Part shown: positions 17,185 to 25,448 of the stretch, piece after piece
Position numbering within the stretch: position 1 is the stretch's first letter
Layout: each line of letters opens with the position of its first letter
Source of the DNA: Bog-473 sp036491435
Lineage (GTDB): Bacteria; Actinomycetota; Acidimicrobiia; Acidimicrobiales; RAAP-2
Direction: 5' to 3'
NCBI GenBank assembly: GCA_036491435.1
Contig: DASXBZ010000034.1
Coordinates: 1-63,614, forward strand
Length of the DNA: 63,614 nt
Position numbers and translations under genes: made by a program
Notes under the pieces: generated by a model
Told to the model about the DNA's origin: nothing
Database searches by the model: none
Seen by the model: only the letters and a program-made list of their open reading frames with translations

Positions 17185-17765
17185 GCACGGACACACCCGA
17201 ACAGCGGGTCCCGTTGCCGGAGCACGAGAAGCCAAAGGAGCGCCGGCGTGTCGACTCGGTGCTCATCGTCAACACAGGAGATGGCAAAGGCAAGTCGACC
17301 GCGGCGTTCGGCGTGATGGCGAGGGGCTGGGCCCGGGGCTGGCGTGTCGGGGTCGTCCAGTTCATGAAGAGCGGTAACTGGAAGGTGGGGGAGAAGAAGT
17401 TGGCCGATCATCTCGGCGTGGACTGGTGGACGCTGGGCGACGGGTTCACCTGGGAGTCGACGGACCTCGACGAGTCGGCAGCGAAGAACGTCCATGCCTG
17501 GGGCGTGGCTCGGGAGAAGCTCGCGTCGGGCAACTACGACCTTCTCGTCCTGGACGAGCTGACCTATCTCATCAACTTCGGCTGGGTCTCGGCGGCGGAG
17601 GTGGTCGATGGCATCGCGGGGAGGTCGCTGAAGACGAACGTCGTCGTCACGGGCCGCGATGCGCCACCGGAGCTCGTCGAGATCGCCGACACGGTGACCG
17701 AGATGCGCATGGTCAAACACGCCTACGAGAAGGGCGTCCAGGCAATGAAGGGGATCGAGTATTGA
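17181..17765 (+). CDS. cobO: Corrinoid adenosyltransferase CobO/BtuR type
   Basis: The 194-residue enzyme transfers the adenosyl group of ATP to cob(I)alamin-type corrinoids, making the upper ligand. The P-loop is NTGDGKGKSTAAFG (about residues 31-44), a CobA/CobO/BtuR hallmark, followed by VVQFMKSG, the W-rich substrate loop and LLVLDELTYLINFGW. In this operon it would adenosylate imported corrinoids before remodelling. The GTG start overlaps the ATPase stop by four bases. Confidence 0.95.
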   Translation: MSTDTPEQRVPLPEHEKPKERRRVDSVLIVNTGDGKGKSTAAFGVMARGWARGWRVGVVQFMKSGNWKVGEKKLADHLGVDWWTLGDGFTWESTDLDESAAKNVHAWGVAREKLASGNYDLLVLDELTYLINFGWVSAAEVVDGIAGRSLKTNVVVTGRDAPPELVEIADTVTEMRMVKHAYEKGVQAMKGIEY

Positions 17766-18421
17766 GCGGCGCCGTCGTCTCCGAATTGTGCGCCCTCAGC
17801 GGTGACGACGCAGCCGCCTCCGCCTGCTTGGTGTGGCGGCTCGGCGCGCCGATGCGGGTGGCATCGACGGGACCCGTGGGTGGTGGCATCGGCCTGCGCG
17901 ACTGGGTCCTCAACGTCCAGGTGCCCGAGGGCTACGCGCGGCGCGACACCGAGGTCCATGTGGCCGAGGTGGCCGAGGCGCTGGCCCTCGCAGGCTCGGG
18001 GGTCGGGATGCTCACGGCGGCCGACGTGAGCGGCGTCGTGACGCGGTGCGACGACCCAGCGGGGGTTCGGGTGGAAGCCACGGTGGGGCTGCGCCTGCCG
18101 GTGTGGGCGGCCGCTCCCGACGACGCCGTGGCGCGGGCCATGGCGCGTCAGCCGGGAACCATCAACGTCGTGGCCTTCGTGCCGGCACCTCACTCCGATG
18201 CCGCCCTGGTGAACCTGCTGTGCACCGTGACGGAGGCGAAGGCGCAGGCGTTGGCGGACGGGGGGATCCAAGGGACCGGCACCGCATCCGATGCGGTCAC
18301 CGTGCTGTGCCCGACGTCGGGCCCCGTCGAGCCGTTCGGAGGCCCGCGTTCGACGTATGGTGCACCGCTCGCCCGTGCGGTTCACGGCGCCTTGCTTGCC
18401 GGTATCGAGGCCCGGTCGTGA
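17762..18421 (+). CDS. cbiZ: Adenosylcobinamide amidohydrolase CbiZ
   Basis: CbiZ removes the aminopropanol arm of adenosylcobinamide (and of some complete corrinoids), giving adenosylcobyric acid that CbiB can re-arm. The 219-residue product shows family segments GGGIGLRDWVLNVQVP, LTAADVSGVV and GTASDAVTVLCP. The start is TTG 17762, within the ATTGA overlap of the CobO stop, because no other start in frame keeps the domain. Its presence beside btuFCD and cobU/S is the signature of corrinoid remodelling rather than de novo synthesis. Confidence 0.9.
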   Translation: MSGAVVSELCALSGDDAAASACLVWRLGAPMRVASTGPVGGGIGLRDWVLNVQVPEGYARRDTEVHVAEVAEALALAGSGVGMLTAADVSGVVTRCDDPAGVRVEATVGLRLPVWAAAPDDAVARAMARQPGTINVVAFVPAPHSDAALVNLLCTVTEAKAQALADGGIQGTGTASDAVTVLCPTSGPVEPFGGPRSTYGAPLARAVHGALLAGIEARS

Positions 18422-18933
18422 TCACGCTGGTTCTCGGTGGTGCGCGTTCGGGCAAGTCGGTGGTCGCCGAAGCCCTGGCCAGCCGCCTTGGGTCTCCGGT
18501 GACCTACGTCGCCACCATGGATCCCTCCGGCGACTCCGAGCTGCAGGCCCGCGTGGACGCGCACCGCCGCCGCCGCGATGCGTCCTGGGTGACCGTCGAC
18601 GCGACCGGCGACCTGGCCGGGACGCTGGTGCTCGTGCACGGCACCGCGTTGGTCGACTCGTTGGGGCCGTGGGTGGCCCGTTTCGGCGGTCGGCCCGAAC
18701 TGGTTGACGCGCGTGCCGCCGCGCTGTGTGAAGTGCTGGCCAAGCGCGACGGCGACACCGTGGTGGTGTCGGACGAGGTGGGACTCGCCGTACACCCGTC
18801 GAGCGCAGAAGGCCGCTGCTTCCGGGACTCGCTCGGCGTGCTGAATCACGCCGTGTCCGCGGTGGCGGACAAGGCGTATCTCGTCGTCGCGGGACGGGCA
18901 CTCGAGCTCCCCCCGCCCAGGCCGCCCGGATGA
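18418..18933 (+). CDS. cobU: Adenosylcobinamide kinase / guanylyltransferase CobU
   Basis: The 171-residue bifunctional enzyme phosphorylates adenosylcobinamide and then transfers GMP to the phosphate, making AdoCbi-GDP. Visible are the P-loop LGGARSGKS at residues 5-13, YVATMDPSGDSE, the H-R-x-R region (VDAHRRRRDASW) with the guanylylated histidine, and the C-terminal VVSDEVGLAVHP with RCFRDSLGVLNH. The GTG start overlaps the CbiZ stop, and the stop overlaps the CobS ATG. Length matches the family. Confidence 0.95.
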   Translation: MITLVLGGARSGKSVVAEALASRLGSPVTYVATMDPSGDSELQARVDAHRRRRDASWVTVDATGDLAGTLVLVHGTALVDSLGPWVARFGGRPELVDARAAALCEVLAKRDGDTVVVSDEVGLAVHPSSAEGRCFRDSLGVLNHAVSAVADKAYLVVAGRALELPPPRPPG

Positions 18934-19655
18934 GGCGTGCCCTTTCGTTCCTCACCGTGCTCGGGCGGGCCGACGTGCCGAACGAGCGCACGCTGTCCTG
19001 GTTCCCCGTGGTCGGCCTCGCGGTGGGCGCCGTGGTCGGCGGTGCCTGGTGGGTGGCCGGGCGCTTCTGGCCCCCGACCGTCGCCGCGCTGATCGCCGTC
19101 GCGGTGGACGCCGGGCTCACCGGGTGCCTCCACCTCGACGGTTTGGCGGACAGCGCCGACGGCCTGATCCCGCCGGTGACGAGGGAGCGACGGTTCGAGA
19201 TCATGGCGGACCCCCGCGTCGGGGCGTTCGGTGCGGTGGCGCTGGTCGTCGTGCTGGGATTGCGCGTGGCGACGCTGGCGGCGACGCCCGCCAAAGTGCT
19301 CGTCGTCGCGGGACTGTGGTGCGGCTCGCGCACGGTCATGGCGGCGGTGGCGCGCTCGCAACCGTATGCGCACCCCCAGGGTGGCACCGCCTCGGCCTTC
19401 GTGTCGGACCGGCCCGAGCCACATCCGGTCCTCGGGCGGTACGGGGTCGCCGTGTACGGCCTGGCGCTGGCCGGTGGGATCGCCGCGCTCGGCACCGGCA
19501 TTCGCGGGATCGTCGTGGTCGCCGCCGAAGTTGCCGCGGCCGTCGTCGTGGTCTGGTTCGCCCGGCGCCGGCTCGGCGGCTACTCCGGTGACGTGTTGGG
19601 CGCGTCCGGGGTCATCGGAGAGACGGTCGGACTCCTCGTGTTGGTGGCCCGGTGA
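18930..19655 (+). CDS. cobS: Adenosylcobinamide-GDP ribazoletransferase CobS
   Basis: CobS is the polytopic membrane enzyme that joins AdoCbi-GDP to alpha-ribazole(-phosphate), making the complete coenzyme. The 241-residue product has about six hydrophobic helices and the family segments FLTVLGRADVP, HLDGLADSADGL (the metal-binding LDGxxD motif) and RVGAFGAVALV. It acts in the membrane with CbiB. Start and stop overlap both neighbours by four bases. Confidence 0.95.
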   Translation: MRRALSFLTVLGRADVPNERTLSWFPVVGLAVGAVVGGAWWVAGRFWPPTVAALIAVAVDAGLTGCLHLDGLADSADGLIPPVTRERRFEIMADPRVGAFGAVALVVVLGLRVATLAATPAKVLVVAGLWCGSRTVMAAVARSQPYAHPQGGTASAFVSDRPEPHPVLGRYGVAVYGLALAGGIAALGTGIRGIVVVAAEVAAAVVVVWFARRRLGGYSGDVLGASGVIGETVGLLVLVAR

Positions 19656-20581
19656 GGGGCTGGGCACGCCCGACATCGCCGCGGGTGACGCGTCCGCTGG
19701 GCGCGGCGGCCGGCGTCGGGTTGGACCGACTGCTGCCGGAACCCCCGGGCGCCATCCATCCCGTCGTGCTGTTCGGGTTCGTCATGACCTCGCTCGAGCA
19801 CCGCCTGCACCGAGACCGGAAGGCACCCGGACTCCTCCATGCTTCCGCCGGGCTCGCCCTTGGCCTGGCGGCTGGCGCAGCCGTGCGCTCGACCACCCTC
19901 GCCACCACTTCGGCCGTCGCGGGACGGGCGCTGTCGGCGGCGGCGACCGATGTCGGCCGCGCCCTCGACGAGGGCGACCTCGACCGCGCCCGCGAGCTCC
20001 TGCCGGCGCTGGTCGGCCGCGATCCCGCCGGGCTCGACGCCGGAGAAGTCGCACGCGCCACGATCGAGTCGGTGGCCGAGAACACGGTCGACGCGGTCGT
20101 CGCCCCTGCGATGTGGGCCGCCGTGGCCGGGGCACCGGGTGCCCTCGGTTGCCGGGCCGTCAACACCCTCGACTCCATGGTCGGCCATCGCTCGCCGCGC
20201 TACGCGAACTACGGATGGGCCAGCGCCCGGTTGGACGACCTCGTGGCCTGGGTGCCGGCGCGGCTGACGGCCCTGCTGGTCGGCCTCGTCCGGCCGCGGG
20301 CCGCTCGGCCCATCTGGCTCGCGGTGCGCGACCAGGCACCGGCGCACCCCTCGCCGAACGCAGGCGTGTCGGAGGCGGCGTTCGCCGCAGCGCTCGGCCT
20401 CCGCCTGGGCGGACGGAACAGCTACGCCGGGCGCGTCGAGGAGCGTGTTGTTCTCGGGACGGGCCGGTTGCCGCAGCCGAGTGACATCCACGCGGCCGTA
20501 CGGCTCTCGCGCGATGTCAGCGTGGCGCTGGCCACTCTCTTGGTCGGGCTCGGCCTGGTGTGTTGGTGGGCGGAACGGTGA
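19652..20581 (+). CDS. cbiB: Adenosylcobinamide-phosphate synthase CbiB/CobD
   Basis: The 309-residue membrane enzyme attaches (R)-1-amino-2-propanol or its O-phosphate to adenosylcobyric acid. Family segments include DRLLPEPPGAIHPV at the N-terminus, ESVAENTVDAVVAPAMWAAV and the NTLDSMVGHRSPRYANYGWA block, and the HPSPNAGVSEAAFAAALG block near the C-terminus. It re-arms the cobyric acid released by CbiZ. The GTG start overlaps the CobS stop. Confidence 0.95.
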   Translation: MRGWARPTSPRVTRPLGAAAGVGLDRLLPEPPGAIHPVVLFGFVMTSLEHRLHRDRKAPGLLHASAGLALGLAAGAAVRSTTLATTSAVAGRALSAAATDVGRALDEGDLDRARELLPALVGRDPAGLDAGEVARATIESVAENTVDAVVAPAMWAAVAGAPGALGCRAVNTLDSMVGHRSPRYANYGWASARLDDLVAWVPARLTALLVGLVRPRAARPIWLAVRDQAPAHPSPNAGVSEAAFAAALGLRLGGRNSYAGRVEERVVLGTGRLPQPSDIHAAVRLSRDVSVALATLLVGLGLVCWWAER

Positions 20582-21513
20582 GCGGGCTTTCGATCTCCGC
20601 GGCCGGCCCGCACGGGGGCGACGGCCCGGCCGTCGCGCGGGCGCTGGGCCTCGCGCCCGAAGATCTTCTCGACCTCTCGCAATCGCTGAACCCGTTGGCC
20701 CAGGACCCGAGGCCGGTGGTGGCGCGGCACCTCGACGCGCTGCGCACCTACCCCGACCCAACGGAGGCGACGGCCGCGCTGGCGCAGGCGATGGACGTGG
20801 AGCCCGATCGGTTGCTGCTGACGAACGGGGGCGCCGAGGCGATCGCGCTGTTGGCGGCGGAGATGGGTGGTCGCGTCGACGAGCCGGAGTTCGCACTCCA
20901 CCCCCGTGGTGGCGGCCCGCGGTGGCGCTCCAATCCGCACAGCCCAAGCGGGCTGTTGGCGGGCGCCGACGAGACGGCCGATGTCTGGGACGAGGCGTTC
21001 TTCCCGTTAGCCGCCGGTCGTTGGACCCGGGGCGACGGCGTGCCCGTCGTGGGCTCGCTCACCAAGGTCCTCGCCTGTCCCGGTCTCCGCCTCGGCTATC
21101 TGTTGGCCGACCCCGACCTCGTCGACCGCTGCCGCGCCCGGCAGCCCGCGTGGTCGGTGGGCAGCCTGGCCTCGAACGCGCTCCCTGAGCTCCTCACCGC
21201 CGTCGATCTGCCCGCGTGGCGCGACGGGATCGCCCGCCTGCGCCAGCTTCTGTGCGGGGTGCTGGCGGCGCACGGGCTCACCGCGCGTCCTTCCGACGCC
21301 AACTGGCTACTCGTCGACGCCCCGGGGCTCCGCGAAGCGCTTGCGCCGCACGGCGTCGTCGTGCGCGACTGCACCAGCTTCGGTCTGGCCGGCGTGGCGC
21401 GGATCGCGGTGCCCGATGAGGACGGCATGGCGCGCCTCGACGCGGCGCTCAGCGCGGCCGACGTCCGGCGCACGACCGAGCGGCACGTCGTCTCGACGGA
21501 AAGCTCGGCGTGA
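20578..21513 (+). CDS. CobC/CobD-like PLP aminotransferase (threonine-phosphate decarboxylase type), compact
   Basis: The 311-residue fold-type I PLP enzyme in this position is expected to make aminopropanol-phosphate from threonine phosphate for CbiB. It has GPHGGDG near the N-terminus, LDLSQSLNPL, TNGGAEAI, the SNPHSPSG cofactor motif, VWDEAF and the Schiff-base lysine in GSLTKVLACPGLRLGY. It is some 40-50 residues shorter than typical CobD: the usual segment between TNGGAEAI and SNPHSPSG is reduced to a short stretch. Decarboxylase activity is inferred from context, not from a specific residue. Confidence 0.8.
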   Translation: MSGLSISAAGPHGGDGPAVARALGLAPEDLLDLSQSLNPLAQDPRPVVARHLDALRTYPDPTEATAALAQAMDVEPDRLLLTNGGAEAIALLAAEMGGRVDEPEFALHPRGGGPRWRSNPHSPSGLLAGADETADVWDEAFFPLAAGRWTRGDGVPVVGSLTKVLACPGLRLGYLLADPDLVDRCRARQPAWSVGSLASNALPELLTAVDLPAWRDGIARLRQLLCGVLAAHGLTARPSDANWLLVDAPGLREALAPHGVVVRDCTSFGLAGVARIAVPDEDGMARLDAALSAADVRRTTERHVVSTESSA

Positions 21514-23255
21514 GCTGGCAGCGTCCCGTCCCGCTCGTCGGCGACGCCACGTCGGCGCGCGCACGCAGCGAAGCGCCGCAGGCGTGGGCCTTCGACGCCG
21601 AGGCGCGTGCCGCGTTCTACGCGGCCGTCGAGGCGCGGCGGGACATTCGTCGTTTCCGGCCGGACGAAGTCCCGCCGGCGGTGCTCGAGCGCATACTCGG
21701 CGCGGCGCACGCCGCCCCCTCCGTCGGCCACTCCCAGCCGTGGCGCTTCGTCATCGTCCGCGAGCGCGAGACACGCGATCGAGCCGCGCTCCTGGCCGAT
21801 CGCGAATGGCACCGGCAGGCGGCGCGTTTCGACGACCGATCGTCCCGCCACATGCTCGACCTGCAGCTGCACGGCCTCCGCGACGCACCGCTGGGCGTCG
21901 TGGTGTGTTGCGACCGCCGTACCACGGCGGAGGCGGTCATCGGTCGGGCCACCTATGTCGACGCCGATCTCTGGTCGTGCGCCGCCGCGATCGAGAACCT
22001 CTGGCTGGCGGCGCGGGTCGAGGGGGTCGGGGTCGGTTGGGTCACCCTCTTCCGTCCGGACGAGCTCGCCGAGCTGGTCGGCCTGCCCGAAGGCGTCGAG
22101 ACCCTGGGATGGTTGTGCCTCGGCTGGCCGGACGAGCGCCCGCCCGAGCCAGGGCTGCAGCGGGCCGGCTGGTCGACGCGCCAACCGTTGTCCGACGTCG
22201 TGCGCAACGAGCGCTGGGGTGTTGACGACGAGCACGAGCCGGCGGCGCCCATTTCGCACCTGCGTGCGCCGGCGCCCTCCGAAGTGGTGGGAGCGCGCGA
22301 CGAGGGGGACATCCTCCTGACGCCTCCGGGCTCACTCGGGGTCCTCGATCGGGCGGTCGACCGACTGCTCGCCGTCGGGCTCGGACCGGGCAGCCCGGTG
22401 ACCGCCGTCATCGCGGCGGCGTCGCATCCAGTGACCCGCCATCGCGTCTCGACCTATGACGACGACGTGACGCACGAGGTCCTGGCGGCCACCACGGCCG
22501 GCGAATCCCTGGGCGCCGTCGCAGCCCGACTCGTCGGTGCGGCGGTCGAGATCGTCGACGCCGGGGTCGACGGCGTACCGGTCCAGGGTGCGATCCTCTG
22601 CCGCCCCGTGGACCCGCGCGGCGACCTGGTCGAGGCTGACGCGTTGTCACCGTCCGACGCGCAGCGGCTCCTGCTGGCGGGGCGGGAGCACGGAAACCGG
22701 CTCTCGGGCCACATCGTCGTCCTCGGCGAGGTAGGCATCGGCAACACGACCGTCGCAGCCGCGCTCGTAGCGACACGGCTCACGTTGAAGGCGGACGACG
22801 CGGTCGGGTTGGGTGCGGGTGGTGACGCCGGCACTGTGGCGCGCAAGCGAGCGGTTGTCGACGCCGCGTTGGCGCGCGCGGCCACGGCGCACGGGGATCT
22901 CGGTGAGCCCATGACGGCACTGGCAGCACTCGGCGGTCCCGAGATCGCCTACTTGACCGGGGTGACGCTCGGCGCGGCGGAGGCCGGTGCGCTGGTGGTG
23001 CTCGACGGCCTCGTCACGTCGTCGGCCGCGCTCGTGGCCGTGGGCCTCGAACCGGGGGTGGCGCCGTATCTCGTGGCCGGGCAGGAGAGTCGAGAGCAGG
23101 TGCACGGCGTCGTGAACCGGTACCTGGGGCTCGAGCCGCTGCTCTCCTTGCGGCTGCGATCGGGCGAGGGGGTCGGTGCGCTCTTGGCCGCGCAACTGCT
23201 GCGCAGCGCGGCCAGCCTTCGGGCCGAGACCGCGCGCGTGGAGGAACGTTCGTGA
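21510..23255 (+). CDS. BluB-CobT fusion: DMB synthase / nicotinate-nucleotide-DMB phosphoribosyltransferase
   Basis: The 581-residue protein has two domains. Residues about 25-235 are BluB, the nitroreductase-fold enzyme that turns FMNH2 into 5,6-dimethylbenzimidazole (RRDIRRFRPDEVP, GAAHAAPSVGHSQPWRF, VGVGWVTLFRP). Residues about 260-575 are CobT, which activates DMB to alpha-ribazole phosphate (TPPGSLGVLDRA, LGEVGIGNTTVAAAL, and RSGEGVGALLA carrying the catalytic Glu). Fusion would channel DMB to activation. The GTG start overlaps the upstream stop. It is the last gene of the operon. Confidence 0.93.
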   Translation: MSWQRPVPLVGDATSARARSEAPQAWAFDAEARAAFYAAVEARRDIRRFRPDEVPPAVLERILGAAHAAPSVGHSQPWRFVIVRERETRDRAALLADREWHRQAARFDDRSSRHMLDLQLHGLRDAPLGVVVCCDRRTTAEAVIGRATYVDADLWSCAAAIENLWLAARVEGVGVGWVTLFRPDELAELVGLPEGVETLGWLCLGWPDERPPEPGLQRAGWSTRQPLSDVVRNERWGVDDEHEPAAPISHLRAPAPSEVVGARDEGDILLTPPGSLGVLDRAVDRLLAVGLGPGSPVTAVIAAASHPVTRHRVSTYDDDVTHEVLAATTAGESLGAVAARLVGAAVEIVDAGVDGVPVQGAILCRPVDPRGDLVEADALSPSDAQRLLLAGREHGNRLSGHIVVLGEVGIGNTTVAAALVATRLTLKADDAVGLGAGGDAGTVARKRAVVDAALARAATAHGDLGEPMTALAALGGPEIAYLTGVTLGAAEAGALVVLDGLVTSSAALVAVGLEPGVAPYLVAGQESREQVHGVVNRYLGLEPLLSLRLRSGEGVGALLAAQLLRSAASLRAETARVEERS

Positions 23256-23284
23256 GCTCGTCCGCCGTTTGACCGGCAGGATCG

Positions 23285-23971
23285 TTAGGAGGCGTCGCCC
23301 TCCTCGTACGCGGATGCGAAGAGGTACGACGTCGCCAGGCTCCGGAACGGCCGCCATTTCTCTGCGAGCTCGAGCACCTCATCCTGGCTCGGCAGATGAT
23401 CGAGATCGTAGGCCGTGCGGATCGCCTTCCGAAGCGCGAGATCGCCCGGCAGCACCACATCTTCTCGGCGCAAGGCGACGAGCAGCGCGCCTTGTGCGGT
23501 CCACGGCCCGATGCCCGGAACAGCCGTCAGTGCTGCGATGAACTCGTCGTCCGACAAGGTGCTCAAGCGGTCCATGTCCAGCCGACCGTCCAAGAACCGT
23601 TCGGCGAGATCCCGAATCGTGTTGACCTTGCGCCACGAGAATCCCGCGGCCCGCAGCTCATCCGGCGCGACCGCCATCACCTCCTTCGGCGAAGGCAGAT
23701 GCCCTCCGAAGATCGTCCGCACCCGTTCCATGATCCGCCTCGTCGCAGCAACCGAAAGTTGTTGGCCGGCGATCTGAAAGAGGAGGGCGCCATACAGGTC
23801 CATCGTCGGAAGGTCGTCGAGCCAGGCATGGGGGTCGAAGTCGGGGCGGCGCTCGATGAAACGTCCGATGACCGGATCCGCCTTACGGAGGTGCTTCTGG
23901 GCTTCTCGAACCTTCGCCGACCGGTTCGCCGTTTTGGGTCGGGGGTATTCAGTGTCCGTCATCTCGGTCAC
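23285..23971 (-). CDS. DNA-3-methyladenine glycosylase, AlkA/HhH-GPD family
   Basis: The 228-residue base-excision repair glycosylase removes alkylated purines. The helix-hairpin-helix is VPGIGPWTAQGAL (151-163), followed by the catalytic aspartate in LPGDLALRK (Asp177). QIAGQQLSVAATRRI (66-80) is the family's substrate-pocket region. There are no cysteines for an iron-sulfur cluster, which excludes MutY and Nth. The start may be GTG 23971 or ATG 23962. It converges on the cobalamin operon and is unrelated to it. Confidence 0.9.
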   Translation of the reverse strand: MTEMTDTEYPRPKTANRSAKVREAQKHLRKADPVIGRFIERRPDFDPHAWLDDLPTMDLYGALLFQIAGQQLSVAATRRIMERVRTIFGGHLPSPKEVMAVAPDELRAAGFSWRKVNTIRDLAERFLDGRLDMDRLSTLSDDEFIAALTAVPGIGPWTAQGALLVALRREDVVLPGDLALRKAIRTAYDLDHLPSQDEVLELAEKWRPFRSLATSYLFASAYEEGDAS

Positions 23972-24089
23972 TCGCCTTCACCCGCTTCTCCTATCGCTGG
24001 ACGCATCTATGAGACGCATCCATGAGATGTCTAACCGGTCTCACGAATCGGCATTCCGCTGGGCCTCTCACCTGGCGTATGGTCACGAG

Positions 24090-24455
24090 ATGACCGAGAG
24101 CGATTGGCGCGAAGCGATGATTTCTCGCATCCGCACGTTGATCGAGCAGGCCGACCCCGATGTCGTCGAGGAGCGCAAGTGGGCCAAGGCCTCGAACCCC
24201 GAAGGGGTGCCGACCTGGTACCACGACGGGTTGATCTGCACCGGCGAGACCTACAAGAGCCACGTCAAGGTGACCTTTGCCAAGGGCGGCTCCCTGAAGG
24301 ACCCCGCCCACCTCTTCAAGGCCGGCACCGAAGGGGCGGTCCGGCGTGCGATCGACCTCAGCGAGGGAGACAAGCTCGACGAGAAGGCATTCAAGGCGCT
24401 CTTCCGAGAGGCCGTGGCGTTGAACGAGGCATCGGCGCGGCGCAAGAAGAAGTAG
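24090..24455 (+). CDS. DUF1801-type small protein
   Basis: The 121-residue product resembles DUF1801/YdhG-like proteins: EERKWAKASNPEGVPTWYHD, then TGETYKSHVKVTFAKG and DLSEGDKLDEKAFKALFREA. The fold is frataxin-like in solved family members; function is not established. ATG 24090 gives the conserved domain length; an open frame runs back to 23856 but overlaps the glycosylase gene on the other strand. It is divergent from the alkA-type gene. Confidence 0.75.
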   Translation: MTESDWREAMISRIRTLIEQADPDVVEERKWAKASNPEGVPTWYHDGLICTGETYKSHVKVTFAKGGSLKDPAHLFKAGTEGAVRRAIDLSEGDKLDEKAFKALFREAVALNEASARRKKK

Positions 24456-24704
24456 CCCATTCACAGCGCCGGGCGCGGTCAGCGCCGGTTCGCTGCCCGA
24501 GCGGAGACAAGGTCATGGTGGAGAACGCCCGGTCGCTGATCTTCGGCTGAACCAACAACGCTCGCTGGACTCCTCCGGGGCTCGTCGGTGTCCACAAGGG
24601 TTGGCCCCAGTCGCGAAATCCTCCATCCCCGACCCATCCATCCGCAGCCCTGGGCCGTAGTCACTCCTGATGCCACGCGCCAGCACGAGGGAGGCCTTCG
24701 CCCC

Positions 24705-25418
24705 ATGACAGCAACCGATGCCGTCCATGCCCGAACGTTCCGGTCCGGGGTTGTGTCCCGCCGCCTCGTCCGCCGCGGCCTCGTGCCGGCGGCCGTCCTG
24801 GCCGGCTCTCTCGGCGCGACCACCTTCGCGGGCGCGGCCCAACCGAAGGCGGTGGTCACGACGGCGAAGGTCACCGGGCTCGGCACAGTCCTTGTGGCAC
24901 AGCACCGGGCCCTCTACGCGAAGGCCAACGATCCCAAGGGCCACAGCACCTGCACCGGTGGCTGCGCCACCATCTGGCCGCCGCTGATCGTCTCGTCCAA
25001 GACCGCGCATCACCTGGGCCACATCGCAGGACTCGGGACGATCAAACGGTCCAACGGCAAGCTCCAGGTCGCCATCCACGGACGCGCCCTCTACTTCAAC
25101 GCGGGTGACCACTCGCTGTCGCACGCGAACGGACAGGGCTTTGCGAACACCTGGTTCACGGTGCACACCAACGGCAGCCTCGACCGCACGACGACGTCGG
25201 CACCCATGGCCACCGTTCCCTCCACGTCGCAACCGCCGCCGAGCCCGTCCTCGTCGACCACGCGGCCGACGACGGCCCCGGCACCGACCAGCCCGCCGGC
25301 AACCAGCCCCCCGCCCACCAGCCCCCCGACGACGTCGCCGCCTCCCCCCCCGACGACGTCCCCCCCGCCGACCACCACGACGACGACGTCGGGTGGTGGC
25401 GGGGGCGTCGGGTTCTGA
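24705..25418 (+). CDS. Secreted COG4315-type repeat protein with Pro/Thr tail
   Basis: The 237-residue product has a twin-arginine-like basic N-terminus and signal segment (RLVRRGLVPAAVLAGSLGA), then two COG4315 repeat units of the kind found in actinobacterial secreted lipoproteins: LVAQHRALYAKANDPKGHST with CTGGCATIWPPL, and IHGRALYFNAGDHSLSHANG. The C-terminal 60 residues are a Pro/Thr/Ser linker ending GGGGVGF. A paralog at 27730-28278 also ends in a Gly-rich stretch and GF. No lipobox Cys is evident. The function of the family is unknown. Confidence 0.75.
   Translation: MTATDAVHARTFRSGVVSRRLVRRGLVPAAVLAGSLGATTFAGAAQPKAVVTTAKVTGLGTVLVAQHRALYAKANDPKGHSTCTGGCATIWPPLIVSSKTAHHLGHIAGLGTIKRSNGKLQVAIHGRALYFNAGDHSLSHANGQGFANTWFTVHTNGSLDRTTTSAPMATVPSTSQPPPSPSSSTTRPTTAPAPTSPPATSPPPTSPPTTSPPPPPTTSPPPTTTTTTSGGGGGVGF
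25287..25331 (+). repeat. 15-base tandem repeat encoding TSPPx units
   Basis: Three near-identical 15-base units beginning ACCAGCCC lie head to tail in the linker-coding part of the secreted COG4315 gene, encoding Thr-Ser-Pro-Pro-x. Similar, less regular Pro/Thr codons continue to about 25400. It is a protein linker repeat likely to vary in length by slippage. Confidence 0.6.
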
Positions 25419-25448
25419 TCTAATCGTCCGGTTGGGCCAGGGGTCGGG

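Noticed and set aside
25231..25400. Repeats in the COG4315 gene as a CRISPR array
   Set aside because: Units are 15 bases without spacers and encode a Pro/Thr linker in frame.
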